Source: an uncultured Bacteroides sp. (lineage in GTDB: Bacteria; Bacteroidota; Bacteroidia; Bacteroidales; Bacteroidaceae). From it: a stretch of 14,071 bases of DNA. Both the position numbers and the translations under genes were made by a program. Below are positions 6,308-13,086 of this stretch, in pieces. The notes under the pieces were generated by a model, which was not told the DNA's origin, did no database searches, and was given only the letters and a program-made list of their open reading frames with translations. The stretch spans positions 1 through 14,071 of the forward strand of contig URCM01000081.1 in assembly GCA_900546355.1 (NCBI GenBank). Direction: 5' to 3'. Position 1 is the first letter of the stretch, and every line of letters starts with the position of its first letter.

Positions 6308-8344
6308 TTACTTAATCCCATTCCGTTTCAGCAAAGCGTCGATGGTTGGTTCTTGTCCGCGGAAACGTTTGTATAACACCATCGGGTGTTCGGTTCCGCC
6401 TTTCGACAAGATGTTGTCGCGGAACGATTGGGCAACTTCTGTATTGAAGATACCTTTGTCTTTAAATACAGAAAAAGCATCGGCATCCAATACTTCTGCC
6501 CATTTATAGCTGTAGTAGCCTGCTGCATACCCTCCCGACATAATGTGTCCGAACTGTACACTCATGCATGTGTCTTCTACTTGCGGTAAGATTTGGGCGC
6601 GTTTCCAAGCTTCACGTTCATAGGTTTGTACATCTCCTTCGAAAAGCGTGCGTCGTGTGTACCATGCCATGTCCAGTAAACCAAAGCTCACTTGGCGGAG
6701 ACAAGCATACGCCACATTGAAATTTGTCGCGTCGATTATCCGTTGGATCAATTCATCGGGCAATGGTTCATGGGTTTGGTAATGTCGTGCAAAGGTATTA
6801 AGAAATTCTTTTTCAATGGCAAAGTTTTCCATAATTTGCGAGGGAAGTTCCACAAAATCCCAATATACGTTTGTTCCACTCATACTTTTAAAGCGTGTGC
6901 GGGCAAACATGCCGTGCAAGGCATGTCCGAATTCATGCAGGAAAGTTGTTACTTCCGAAAATGTCAGCAATGCCGGTTTGTCGGGTGTAGGTTTGGTAAA
7001 ATTCATGGTGACAGAGACATGCGGACGGCTATCGTTGCCGTTATCTTCCGTCCACTGTTCTTTATAGCTTGTCATCCAAGCTCCCGACTTTTTCCCTGCC
7101 CGCGGATGGAAGTCGGTATATAGCACAGCCAAAAAACTTCCGTCTTTGTCGTAGACTTCGTAGGCTTTGACATCTGGGTGATAGACCGGGATGTCTTTGT
7201 TTTCTTTGAAGGTAATGCCATATAGGCGCGTAGCGAGTCCGAAAACCCCGGCTTTCACTTGGCTGAGTTCGAAATAGGGGCGGAGTTCTTCATCGTCAAG
7301 CGAGAATTTTATTTTCCGCAGTTTGTCCGAGTAATAAGAAAAATCCCATGGCATGAGTTTGAAGCCGGCACCTTCGCTTTGTCGTGCCAATGCGGCTACT
7401 TCTTCCACTTCCTTGTGAGCTGTAGGTGCATAGGCTTCTAATAGCTGGTCAAGTAGCTGGTATACGTGTAGGCTGTTTTCTGCCATGCGTTTGCGCAACA
7501 CGAAGTCGGCAAAATCTGTATAGCCTAACAGTTGTGCGAGTTGCATGCGCAGGTTTACCAAGCGTTTCACGATATCAAGGTTGTTCTGTTCGTTGTCGTG
7601 CGTACATTGGGTGTTATATGCCATATACAGTTTCCGGCGCAATTCCCGGTTGTCGCAATATTTCATGAAAGGCACGTAGCTGGGTGCCTGTAGGGTGAAA
7701 ATCCATCCGGCTTTTCCTTTTTCGCTTGCAGCATGGGCGGCTGCCTCTATGGCACTTTCGGGAAGTCCTTTCAAGTCTTCGGCTGCAGTCAGGTGCAGTT
7801 CGTAATTATTGGTATCTTTCAAGTGGTTTTGCGAAAAGCGTAGGGTGAGCGTGCTCAGTTCCATACTCAGCTTGCGGTATGTTTCTTTATCGGTGTCCGA
7901 CAGGTTGGCTCCACTACGTACAAATCCGTCGTATGTCTTTTCCAGTAACTGGTGTTCTTCGGGCGTCAGTGCAAATTGGCCTTGCGTGTCGTATACCTGT
8001 TTGATACGTTTGAAGAGCGTTTCGTTCAAGCTGATATTATTGCTGTGCTCCGATAGTTCGGGCATTAATTTCTCAGCGATGGCTTCCAGTTCATCACAAG
8101 TCTCGGCACTCATCAGGTTGAACATGACGGTTGTCACACGTTCAAGCAATTCTCCGGATTGTTCCAGGGCTTGTATCGTATTGGTAAATGTCGGTTCTTC
8201 CGGATTGTCGATAATCTGTTTTATTTCTTCGTCTTCACGCCGCATACCTTCACGGATGGCAGGTTCGTAGTCTGCCAGAGTGATTTTGTCGAACGGTACG
8301 GTGTCGTGCGGTGTATGGTAGGGGTGTAAAAAAGGATTTTCCAT
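6308..8344 (-). CDS. dcp: M3 family oligopeptidase, peptidyl-dipeptidase Dcp
   Basis: A zinc metallopeptidase of family M3 (thimet oligopeptidase group). At 678 aa it is close to E. coli Dcp, which removes dipeptides from the C-terminus of short peptides. The zinc motif is FLHEFGHALHG, with H470 and H474 as ligands and E471 as the catalytic base. E499 (DFVELPSQ) fits the third ligand 25 residues downstream of H474. C-terminal M3 hallmarks are FGHIMSGGYAAGYYSYKWAEVLDADAF and the terminal GGTEHP segment. I see no signal peptide (MENPFLHPYHTPHDTVPF), so a cytoplasmic role in final peptide breakdown is likely. It lies 17 bp downstream of the Crp-type regulator and so may be expressed with it. Dcp is preferred over oligopeptidase A, but the two are hard to separate from sequence alone. 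Confidence 0.93.
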   Translation of the reverse strand: MENPFLHPYHTPHDTVPFDKITLADYEPAIREGMRREDEEIKQIIDNPEEPTFTNTIQALEQSGELLERVTTVMFNLMSAETCDELEAIAEKLMPELSEHSNNISLNETLFKRIKQVYDTQGQFALTPEEHQLLEKTYDGFVRSGANLSDTDKETYRKLSMELSTLTLRFSQNHLKDTNNYELHLTAAEDLKGLPESAIEAAAHAASEKGKAGWIFTLQAPSYVPFMKYCDNRELRRKLYMAYNTQCTHDNEQNNLDIVKRLVNLRMQLAQLLGYTDFADFVLRKRMAENSLHVYQLLDQLLEAYAPTAHKEVEEVAALARQSEGAGFKLMPWDFSYYSDKLRKIKFSLDDEELRPYFELSQVKAGVFGLATRLYGITFKENKDIPVYHPDVKAYEVYDKDGSFLAVLYTDFHPRAGKKSGAWMTSYKEQWTEDNGNDSRPHVSVTMNFTKPTPDKPALLTFSEVTTFLHEFGHALHGMFARTRFKSMSGTNVYWDFVELPSQIMENFAIEKEFLNTFARHYQTHEPLPDELIQRIIDATNFNVAYACLRQVSFGLLDMAWYTRRTLFEGDVQTYEREAWKRAQILPQVEDTCMSVQFGHIMSGGYAAGYYSYKWAEVLDADAFSVFKDKGIFNTEVAQSFRDNILSKGGTEHPMVLYKRFRGQEPTIDALLKRNGIK

Positions 8345-8361
8345 AACAGTTTGTTCTTTAC

Positions 8362-9051
8362 TTAGTTCGTTTCTTTGTTATAAGCTATCAATGCGTTCAT
8401 GTCGGGGATTTCTATTTCACGCCGGCTGAGGGATACCAGGCCTTGTTGTTTCAGTTCATTTAATACTTTCGATACATTGATACGTGTATCGTCAAGCAGG
8501 TCGGCGAGGTCTTCCATCCGGACGTGCAGCCGTTTGATGCCAGTGGTTGTAGCGCATCGCAGCAGTAAGAAGTTGATGATTTTGTTTTGGGTGTTTCCTA
8601 TATGGGCATTCCATAAACGGCGGTAAATGGTTTGTGCCCGGTTACTGAGCAAATTCATGAAGTTCAGTTGAAAGATGTCATATTTGTTCAGTTCCGTCAA
8701 GATAAAACTTTTATTGATGGTGATGATATTCACATCGGTTAGCGCATGATACGATGCATTATATTGCGGATACATACCGAACAGCGAATAAGGCTCTATC
8801 ACGTAGGGTGCTTCTACTGTTTCATAAAGCGCATAGTTGTGTGCATCGTCTGCTGATTCCGACATTACTTTGCCTTGCAGCACGAAAGTCAGGCTATTGC
8901 ATACATCTCCTTGGTGTATGATGCAGCTTCTTTTCGGATATTTTTGAAAGTGCAGCTTGACTTTTTCCAATATGCTCGTGAAATCTTCTTTGCAGAGTCC
9001 TTGGAATAAGGGGAGCAACAAGAGTTTATCGTACATACTATTTTCTTCCAT
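8362..9051 (-). CDS. Crp/Fnr family transcriptional regulator
   Basis: A 229-aa regulator with an N-terminal cyclic-nucleotide-binding-like beta-roll (about 10-115: GLCKEDFTSILEK, IIHQGDVCNSLTFVLQG), a long dimerisation helix (about 118-150), and a C-terminal winged helix-turn-helix. The helix pair is about 179-205 (MEDLADLLDDTRINVSKVLNELKQQG), followed by the wing (LVSLSRREIEIPD). The arginine-containing phosphate cassette of true cAMP-binding Crp is not evident, and there is no N-terminal cysteine cluster for an Fnr iron-sulfur centre, so the ligand is unknown. Two starts are possible: the ATG at 9051 and M6 (9036), which begins closer to the family's usual N-terminus; neither has a strong ribosome binding site. 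The gene heads a six-gene minus-strand run, 17 bp before dcp. Its promoter region carries inverted repeats that could be its own operator. Confidence 0.92.
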   Translation of the reverse strand: MEENSMYDKLLLLPLFQGLCKEDFTSILEKVKLHFQKYPKRSCIIHQGDVCNSLTFVLQGKVMSESADDAHNYALYETVEAPYVIEPYSLFGMYPQYNASYHALTDVNIITINKSFILTELNKYDIFQLNFMNLLSNRAQTIYRRLWNAHIGNTQNKIINFLLLRCATTTGIKRLHVRMEDLADLLDDTRINVSKVLNELKQQGLVSLSRREIEIPDMNALIAYNKETN

Positions 9052-9058
9052 CAGTCTT

Positions 9059-9096
9059 TAACTTTATTAAGTTACATTTTAACACACAAAGTTAAA
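9059..9096 (-). promoter_or_regulatory. Promoter and inverted-repeat cluster upstream of the Crp-type regulator
   Basis: On the minus strand TAACTTTG at 9087-9094 is an exact -7 element. It lies inside the inverted repeat TTTAAC-N7-GTTAAA (9078-9096). A second, perfect palindrome TAACTT-N4-AAGTTA (9059-9074) sits about 20 bp downstream, between the probable transcription start and the ATG. The half-site AAGTTA starts at 9069 and 9089, 20 bp apart. Binding at either site could repress the gene, so autoregulation by the Crp-type product is plausible but unproven. Confidence 0.5.
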
Positions 9097-9201
9097 CAAT
9101 ATTCTGAAAGTAGGGCGTGTTTTTATCTTTTTTAATCGTTGTTTTTTTGTATAAAAGCGAGAATATTCCCATAGATGTGTCTGTGATTCCGTATTTTTTG
9201 T

Positions 9202-9209
9202 TACTTTTG
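9202..9209 (+). promoter_or_regulatory. -7 element of the promoter for the MarC gene
   Basis: TACTTTTG matches TAnnTTTG exactly and lies 27 bp before the ATG at 9237. Only weak -33 candidates are seen (TGTG near 9176-9179). It is divergent from the regulator promoter, about 107 bp away. It probably serves both the MarC gene and the SLC13 permease, since the latter has no clear promoter of its own. Confidence 0.5.
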
Positions 9210-9236
9210 TAGGCAAAAATTAGAAACAGGAAAATT

Positions 9237-9836
9237 ATGGGGGTATTTGATTTTCAGGAATTGATCAGTGCGTTTATCGTGTTGTTTGCGGTAATCGATA
9301 TTATTGGAGCTGTTCCTATTATTTTAGATTTGAAGCAAAAGGGGCGTTCAGTCAATGCGTTAGAGGCGACTTTGATAGCGGCTGGGTTGCTGTTGGCATT
9401 CTTTTTTGCCGGTGATATGATTTTAAAGTTGTTTCAGGTAGACATTGCTTCGTTTGCGGTGGCAGGTGCTTTTGTCATCTTCCTGATGTCAATCGAGATG
9501 ATATTGGATATAGAAGTGTTTAAGAACATAGGGCCGATAAAAGAAGCTACATTGGTGCCGTTGGTCTTTCCGCTGCTTGCCGGAGCCGGTTCGTTTACTA
9601 CCTTGTTGTCTTTGCGGGCAGAATATGCTACGGTTAATATTTTACTGGCATTGGTGTTGAACATGGTGTGGGTATTTGTTGTTTTAAAGATGACCGATCG
9701 CATCGAGCGTTTGTTGGGGAAAGGCGGTATCTATATCATCCGTAAGTTTTTCGGGATTATTTTGCTTGCCATTTCTGTTCGCTTGTTCACGGCAAACCTC
9801 ACTTTGCTGATTGAACAGTTCCAGCACGGCAATTGA
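9237..9836 (+). CDS. MarC family integral membrane protein
   Basis: A 199-aa protein with about six hydrophobic membrane segments: about 7-28 (LISAFIVLFAVIDIIGAVPIIL), 43-61, 68-90, 103-124, 131-152 and 168-190. The opening helix with FAVIDIIGAVPI, followed by the KQKGRS loop, and the central LVFPLLAGAGSFTTLL are the hallmarks of the MarC/YchE family (UPF0056). MarC was named after the E. coli mar region but is not required for multiple antibiotic resistance, and the transported substrate, if any, is unknown. The ATG has only a weak AGG ribosome binding site, as is normal in this phylum. It is divergent from the Crp-type regulator. The SLC13 permease gene follows 101 bp downstream on the same strand. 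Confidence 0.92.
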   Translation: MGVFDFQELISAFIVLFAVIDIIGAVPIILDLKQKGRSVNALEATLIAAGLLLAFFFAGDMILKLFQVDIASFAVAGAFVIFLMSIEMILDIEVFKNIGPIKEATLVPLVFPLLAGAGSFTTLLSLRAEYATVNILLALVLNMVWVFVVLKMTDRIERLLGKGGIYIIRKFFGIILLAISVRLFTANLTLLIEQFQHGN

Positions 9837-9870
9837 CGGGATGGTTTTTCTGGAATTTATGCATATCCCG
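9837..9870. repeat. Short inverted repeat after the MarC gene
   Basis: CGGGAT (9837-9842), beginning right at the stop codon, is the reverse complement of ATCCCG (9865-9870), around a 22-nt T-rich spacer. No T-run follows, so it is not a convincing terminator. The rest of the 101-bp gap before the next gene shows only TAACTTTT at 9923-9930, too close to the ATG at 9938 to be a usual promoter. Confidence 0.3.
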
Positions 9871-9937
9871 TGGAGCGTGGGTTCCCGGTAGATAAGGTTG
9901 GATATGCTGTGTGTTTAATACTTAACTTTTTAGAGCG

Positions 9938-11797
9938 ATGCTTGTAACTCTTCTTATTTTAGTGTTGTCGGCGGCTTTCTTTGTGTCGGGAAAAGTGCGG
10001 TCGGACATCGTTGCGCTTTGTGCGTTGATAGGTTTGTTGGTGTTCCACATCCTGACTCCCGAAGAAGCATTGTCGGGTTTTTCCAATTCTGTCGTTATCA
10101 TGATGGTAGGGCTTTTTGTTGTAGGAGGAGCCATTTTTCAGACGGGATTGGCAAAGATGATTAGTTCACGTATCTTGAAGCTGGCGGGGAAAAGCGAATT
10201 GCGCCTGTTTTTATTGGTGATGCTGGTCACTTCCGCTATCGGCGCTTTTGTCAGCAATACCGGAACAGTGGCGCTGATGTTGCCTATCGTGGTGAGTTTG
10301 GCACATCATGCGGGTACAAATCCTTCCCGTTTGTTGATGCCGTTGGCTTTTGCCAGCAGCATGGGCGGCATGATGACGCTTATCGGTACGCCGCCCAATT
10401 TGGTTATCCAAGATGCGTTGGTTCATGCGGGGTTCGAGCCTTTGTCGTTCTTCTCATTTTTGCCGGTAGGGCTGGTATGTATGCTGACGGGCATTGTCGT
10501 ATTGCTTCCGCTTACCAAATGGTTTCTCTCGAAAAAACGGAAAAAAGACGAGCTGGCTTCACCGGGCAAGTCGTTGAACGAATTGGTGGAAGAATACGGA
10601 CTGTCGGATAACTTGTTTCGTGTCCAGGTAGAATCCGATTCTTTACCGTTGGGGCAGACCATACAGGCTTTGGATGTGCGCCGTAAGTATGGATTGAACA
10701 TACTGGAGGTGCGCCGGGGAGAGAGCCCGCAACACCGTTTCTTAAAGACTGTGACGCAGAAATTAGCGTCTCCCGATACGATGCTTCAGGCAGGTGATGT
10801 GTTGTATGTCACCGGTGAGGCGGATGTAGTGTCTCGTTTTGCGTCGGATTATTCTCTGAAGCTGATGGATGGGCATACCGCCGAAATGGCGGGAGGAACG
10901 GGTAACTCGCTTGACTTTTATGATATCGGCATTGCCGAAATCGTGTTGATGCCTTCTTCCAATATGATTAATCAGCAGGTAAAGGAAGCAGGTTTCCGGG
11001 ATAAGTTTAATGTAAACGTATTGGGTATCCGGCGGAAAAAGGAATACATTTTGCAAGATTTGGGCAAGGAACGGATGCATAGTGGTGATGTGTTGTTGGT
11101 GCAGGGCACGTGGCAAGACATTGACCGGCTTACGAAAGAAGATACCGACTGGGTGGTTTTGGGGCAACCGCTTGCCGAAGCAGCTAAGGTGACGTTGGAT
11201 TATAAGGCGCCGATAGCGGCGGTTGTCATGTTGTTGATGGTAGCGATGATGGTATTCGACTTCATTCCGGTAGCTCCGGTTACAGCGGTGATGATAGCTG
11301 CTATGCTGATGGTGCTGACAGGATGTTTCCGCAATGTAGAGGCTGCGTATAAAACCATCAATTGGGAGACCATCGTACTGTTTGCCGGCATGCTTCCCAT
11401 GTCGTTGGCGCTGGAAAAGACAGGAGCGTCCGACTATATCTCCAATTCACTGGTAAACGGATTAGGTAATTATGGACCTATGGTGTTGATGGCGGGCATT
11501 TACTTTACCACTTCGTTGATGACAATGTTTATCAGCAATACGGTTACAGCGGTACTGATGGCGCCTATCGCCTTGCAAAGTGCGGTGCAAATCGGAGTTA
11601 GCCCTGTGCCTTTCTTGTTTGCGGTGACGGTAGCGGCCAGTATGTGTTTTGCTTCACCGTTCTCTACGCCTCCTAATGCCTTGGTGATGCCTGCCGGGCA
11701 ATATACATTTATGGATTATGTCAAGGTAGGGCTTCCGTTGCAGGTTATTATGGGAGTTGTGATGGTATTTGTCTTACCTTTGCTCTTCCCGTATTGA
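9938..11797 (+). CDS. SLC13-type (DASS) permease with two RCK_C domains
   Basis: A 619-aa membrane transporter. Two hydrophobic halves (about 1-197 and 423-619) flank a soluble middle part. Each half carries the SNT motif of the divalent anion/sodium symporter family, SNT at 106-108 (SNTGTVALMLP) and at 533-535 (SNTVTAVLMAP), followed by a TPPN segment (151-154 and 577-580), giving the expected inverted pseudo-symmetry. The soluble part contains two RCK_C (TrkA_C) domains, about 225-308 (ALDVRRKYGLNILEVRR ... LQAGDVLYVTG) and about 325-400 (FRDKFNVNVLGIRRKK ... HSGDVLLVQG), probable regulatory ligand modules. Proteins of this layout are annotated as sulfate, citrate or general anion permeases, and the substrate cannot be assigned here. 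It lies 101 bp after the MarC gene with no strong promoter of its own. Confidence 0.92.
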   Translation: MLVTLLILVLSAAFFVSGKVRSDIVALCALIGLLVFHILTPEEALSGFSNSVVIMMVGLFVVGGAIFQTGLAKMISSRILKLAGKSELRLFLLVMLVTSAIGAFVSNTGTVALMLPIVVSLAHHAGTNPSRLLMPLAFASSMGGMMTLIGTPPNLVIQDALVHAGFEPLSFFSFLPVGLVCMLTGIVVLLPLTKWFLSKKRKKDELASPGKSLNELVEEYGLSDNLFRVQVESDSLPLGQTIQALDVRRKYGLNILEVRRGESPQHRFLKTVTQKLASPDTMLQAGDVLYVTGEADVVSRFASDYSLKLMDGHTAEMAGGTGNSLDFYDIGIAEIVLMPSSNMINQQVKEAGFRDKFNVNVLGIRRKKEYILQDLGKERMHSGDVLLVQGTWQDIDRLTKEDTDWVVLGQPLAEAAKVTLDYKAPIAAVVMLLMVAMMVFDFIPVAPVTAVMIAAMLMVLTGCFRNVEAAYKTINWETIVLFAGMLPMSLALEKTGASDYISNSLVNGLGNYGPMVLMAGIYFTTSLMTMFISNTVTAVLMAPIALQSAVQIGVSPVPFLFAVTVAASMCFASPFSTPPNALVMPAGQYTFMDYVKVGLPLQVIMGVVMVFVLPLLFPY

Positions 11798-11855
11798 TGT
11801 CCTGTACGGGCTGATGAGGCTGCATAAACCGGTGTAGTATAACTGCATCACAGAC

Positions 11856-11916
11856 ACGATTAGTAATCGTCAGGCTGTACGATTACTAATCGTCACGGCA
11901 TACGATTACTAATCGT
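11856..11916. repeat. Three 15-bp palindromes on an exact 23-bp period
   Basis: ACGATTAGTAATCGT lies at 11856-11870, and ACGATTACTAATCGT at 11879-11893 and 11902-11916. The first differs from the others only at the central base, so it is the same palindrome read on the opposite strand. The 8-bp spacers are CAGGCTGT and CACGGCAT. The arms ACGATTA/TAATCGT are perfect in all three copies while the spacers are not conserved, suggesting that the palindromes are the functional or mobile units. The array starts 59 bp after the permease stop and 300 bp before map. Confidence 0.85.
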
Positions 11917-12157
11917 GTTTTCAATGTAGTTATATGAACCGCTCCCGCCGCATTTTTTTTCGGACAGTTCCATAAAATCCTGCTAAGAAAACTCGCTTTG
12001 ATAGAAACGGTCAATGATCGAATTCCTTTAATTATAGTAAGAAGCTGTTTTGAATTTCTCCAAAAAGTTTTTTTTGGCTTGATGTATCCGTTTTCGTGTG
12101 TGCTTTGGGTGATTTTTTGAGTCATTCCCGCATTATTCATCAAATTTCGATAACCGC

Positions 12158-12189
12158 TTTCTGATTTAACGAGAAATTTCCTACCTTTG
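12158..12189 (+). promoter_or_regulatory. Promoter for map-tsaD
   Basis: TACCTTTG at 12182-12189 is an exact TAnnTTTG -7 element. TTTC at 12158-12161 lies 20 bp upstream as a near-consensus -33 element, the same variant and spacing as in the promoter of the TPR gene. Transcription would begin near 12196 and give a leader of about 20 nt before the ATG at 12216. Confidence 0.65.
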
Positions 12190-12215
12190 CGGTAAGTTTA
12201 AAAAATATCGAAGAT

Positions 12216-13073
12216 ATGGTGAAAAGAAAGAGGCTGAATTGGAAGATTCCAAAAGGGGCGGAGCTGACAGAGCTGGATAAGAAAGTCCTTTATTATCAGA
12301 ATAAAGGGCACGTGGTGCCCACCCGTGAGCTGATAAAGACTCCGGAGCAGATAGAAGGCATACGGCGTAGCGGTCTGCTGAATACAGCTGTATTGGACCA
12401 AGTGGCTGAGAAAATCCGAGAGGGCATGAGTACGGCCGATATCGATAAAATTGTTTACGACTATACGGTAAGCCATGGTGGCATACCTGCTTGTTTAGGT
12501 TATGAAGGGTTTCCCAAGAGTGTCTGTACCTCTATCAATGAGGTGGTGTGTCATGGCATTCCTTCTGAAGAAGAAATATTGGAGGAGGGTGACATTATCA
12601 ATGTGGATTGCACTACAATCCTTGACGGGTATTACGCCGATGCTTCGCGGATGTTTATCATCGGGAAAACTACTCCGGAAAAAGAAAAACTTGTGCAAGT
12701 GGCGCGCGAGTGCATGGATATTGGTGCCGATGCGGCCCAGCCATTTGGTTTCGTGGGCGATATCGGGCACGCTGTAGAGAAGCACGCCAAAAAGAATGGT
12801 TTCTCGGTGGTGCGCGACTTGTGTGGGCACGGAGTGGGGCTGGAGTTTCACGAAGAACCCGATGTGTTGCATTACGGGCGTAAGGGTACAGGCATGTTGC
12901 TGGTGCCGGGGATGGTATTCACTATAGAGCCTATGATAAATATGGGCACGTGGGAGGTGTTTATTGATGAAGAAGATGGCTGGACGGTGGTGACCGAAGA
13001 CGAATTGCCATCGGCACAATGGGAGCATACTTATGTGATGACCGACAACGGAGTGGAGATTTTGACGTATTGA
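12216..13073 (+). CDS. map: Methionine aminopeptidase, type I, N-terminally extended
   Basis: Removes the initiator methionine from nascent proteins using a dinuclear metal centre. All five metal ligands of the E. coli enzyme are present in order: D131 (NVDCT), D142 (ADASRMF), H205 (CGHGVG), E238 (FTIEPM) and E270 (QWEHT). The pita-bread core runs from about residue 41 to 285. The 285 aa exceed the E. coli enzyme because of about 34 extra N-terminal residues, basic and without cysteines (MVKRKRLNWKIPKG ...), so this is not the zinc-finger extension of the eukaryotic type. The start is supported by a promoter 27 bp upstream and by continuous codon use. Bacteroides relatives usually also carry map in the ribosomal protein operon, so this may be a second paralogue. 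tsaD follows after 13 bp. Confidence 0.95.
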   Translation: MVKRKRLNWKIPKGAELTELDKKVLYYQNKGHVVPTRELIKTPEQIEGIRRSGLLNTAVLDQVAEKIREGMSTADIDKIVYDYTVSHGGIPACLGYEGFPKSVCTSINEVVCHGIPSEEEILEEGDIINVDCTTILDGYYADASRMFIIGKTTPEKEKLVQVARECMDIGADAAQPFGFVGDIGHAVEKHAKKNGFSVVRDLCGHGVGLEFHEEPDVLHYGRKGTGMLLVPGMVFTIEPMINMGTWEVFIDEEDGWTVVTEDELPSAQWEHTYVMTDNGVEILTY

Positions 13074-13086
13074 AGTTCATGTTTTT

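Larger units (their letters stand above)
11798..12215. other. 418-bp intergenic region between the permease gene and map
   Basis: This is the largest gene-free stretch in the window. It holds the three 15-bp palindromes (11856-11916), an AT-rich section (about 11937-12157) in which I find no convincing gene, and the map promoter (12158-12189). No GC-rich stem followed by a T-run marks the permease terminator; the third palindrome followed by GTTTTC is the nearest candidate. A minus-strand open frame of 85 codons (11886-12143) exists but reads straight through the palindromes and has no protein-like features. Confidence 0.6.

Noticed and set aside
11856..11916. Possible CRISPR array
   Set aside because: Repeats of 15 bp with 8-bp spacers are far too short, and no cas gene is in the window.
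11886..12143. Minus-strand 85-codon open frame in the intergenic region before map
   Set aside because: It translates through two of the palindromes, has no ribosome binding site, no hydrophobic or domain-like pattern, and lies in AT-rich sequence where such frames arise by chance.
12495..13028. Long open frame (177 codons) opposite map
   Set aside because: It is antisense to a gene with all catalytic residues intact and is rich in H, P and C typical of shadow frames.
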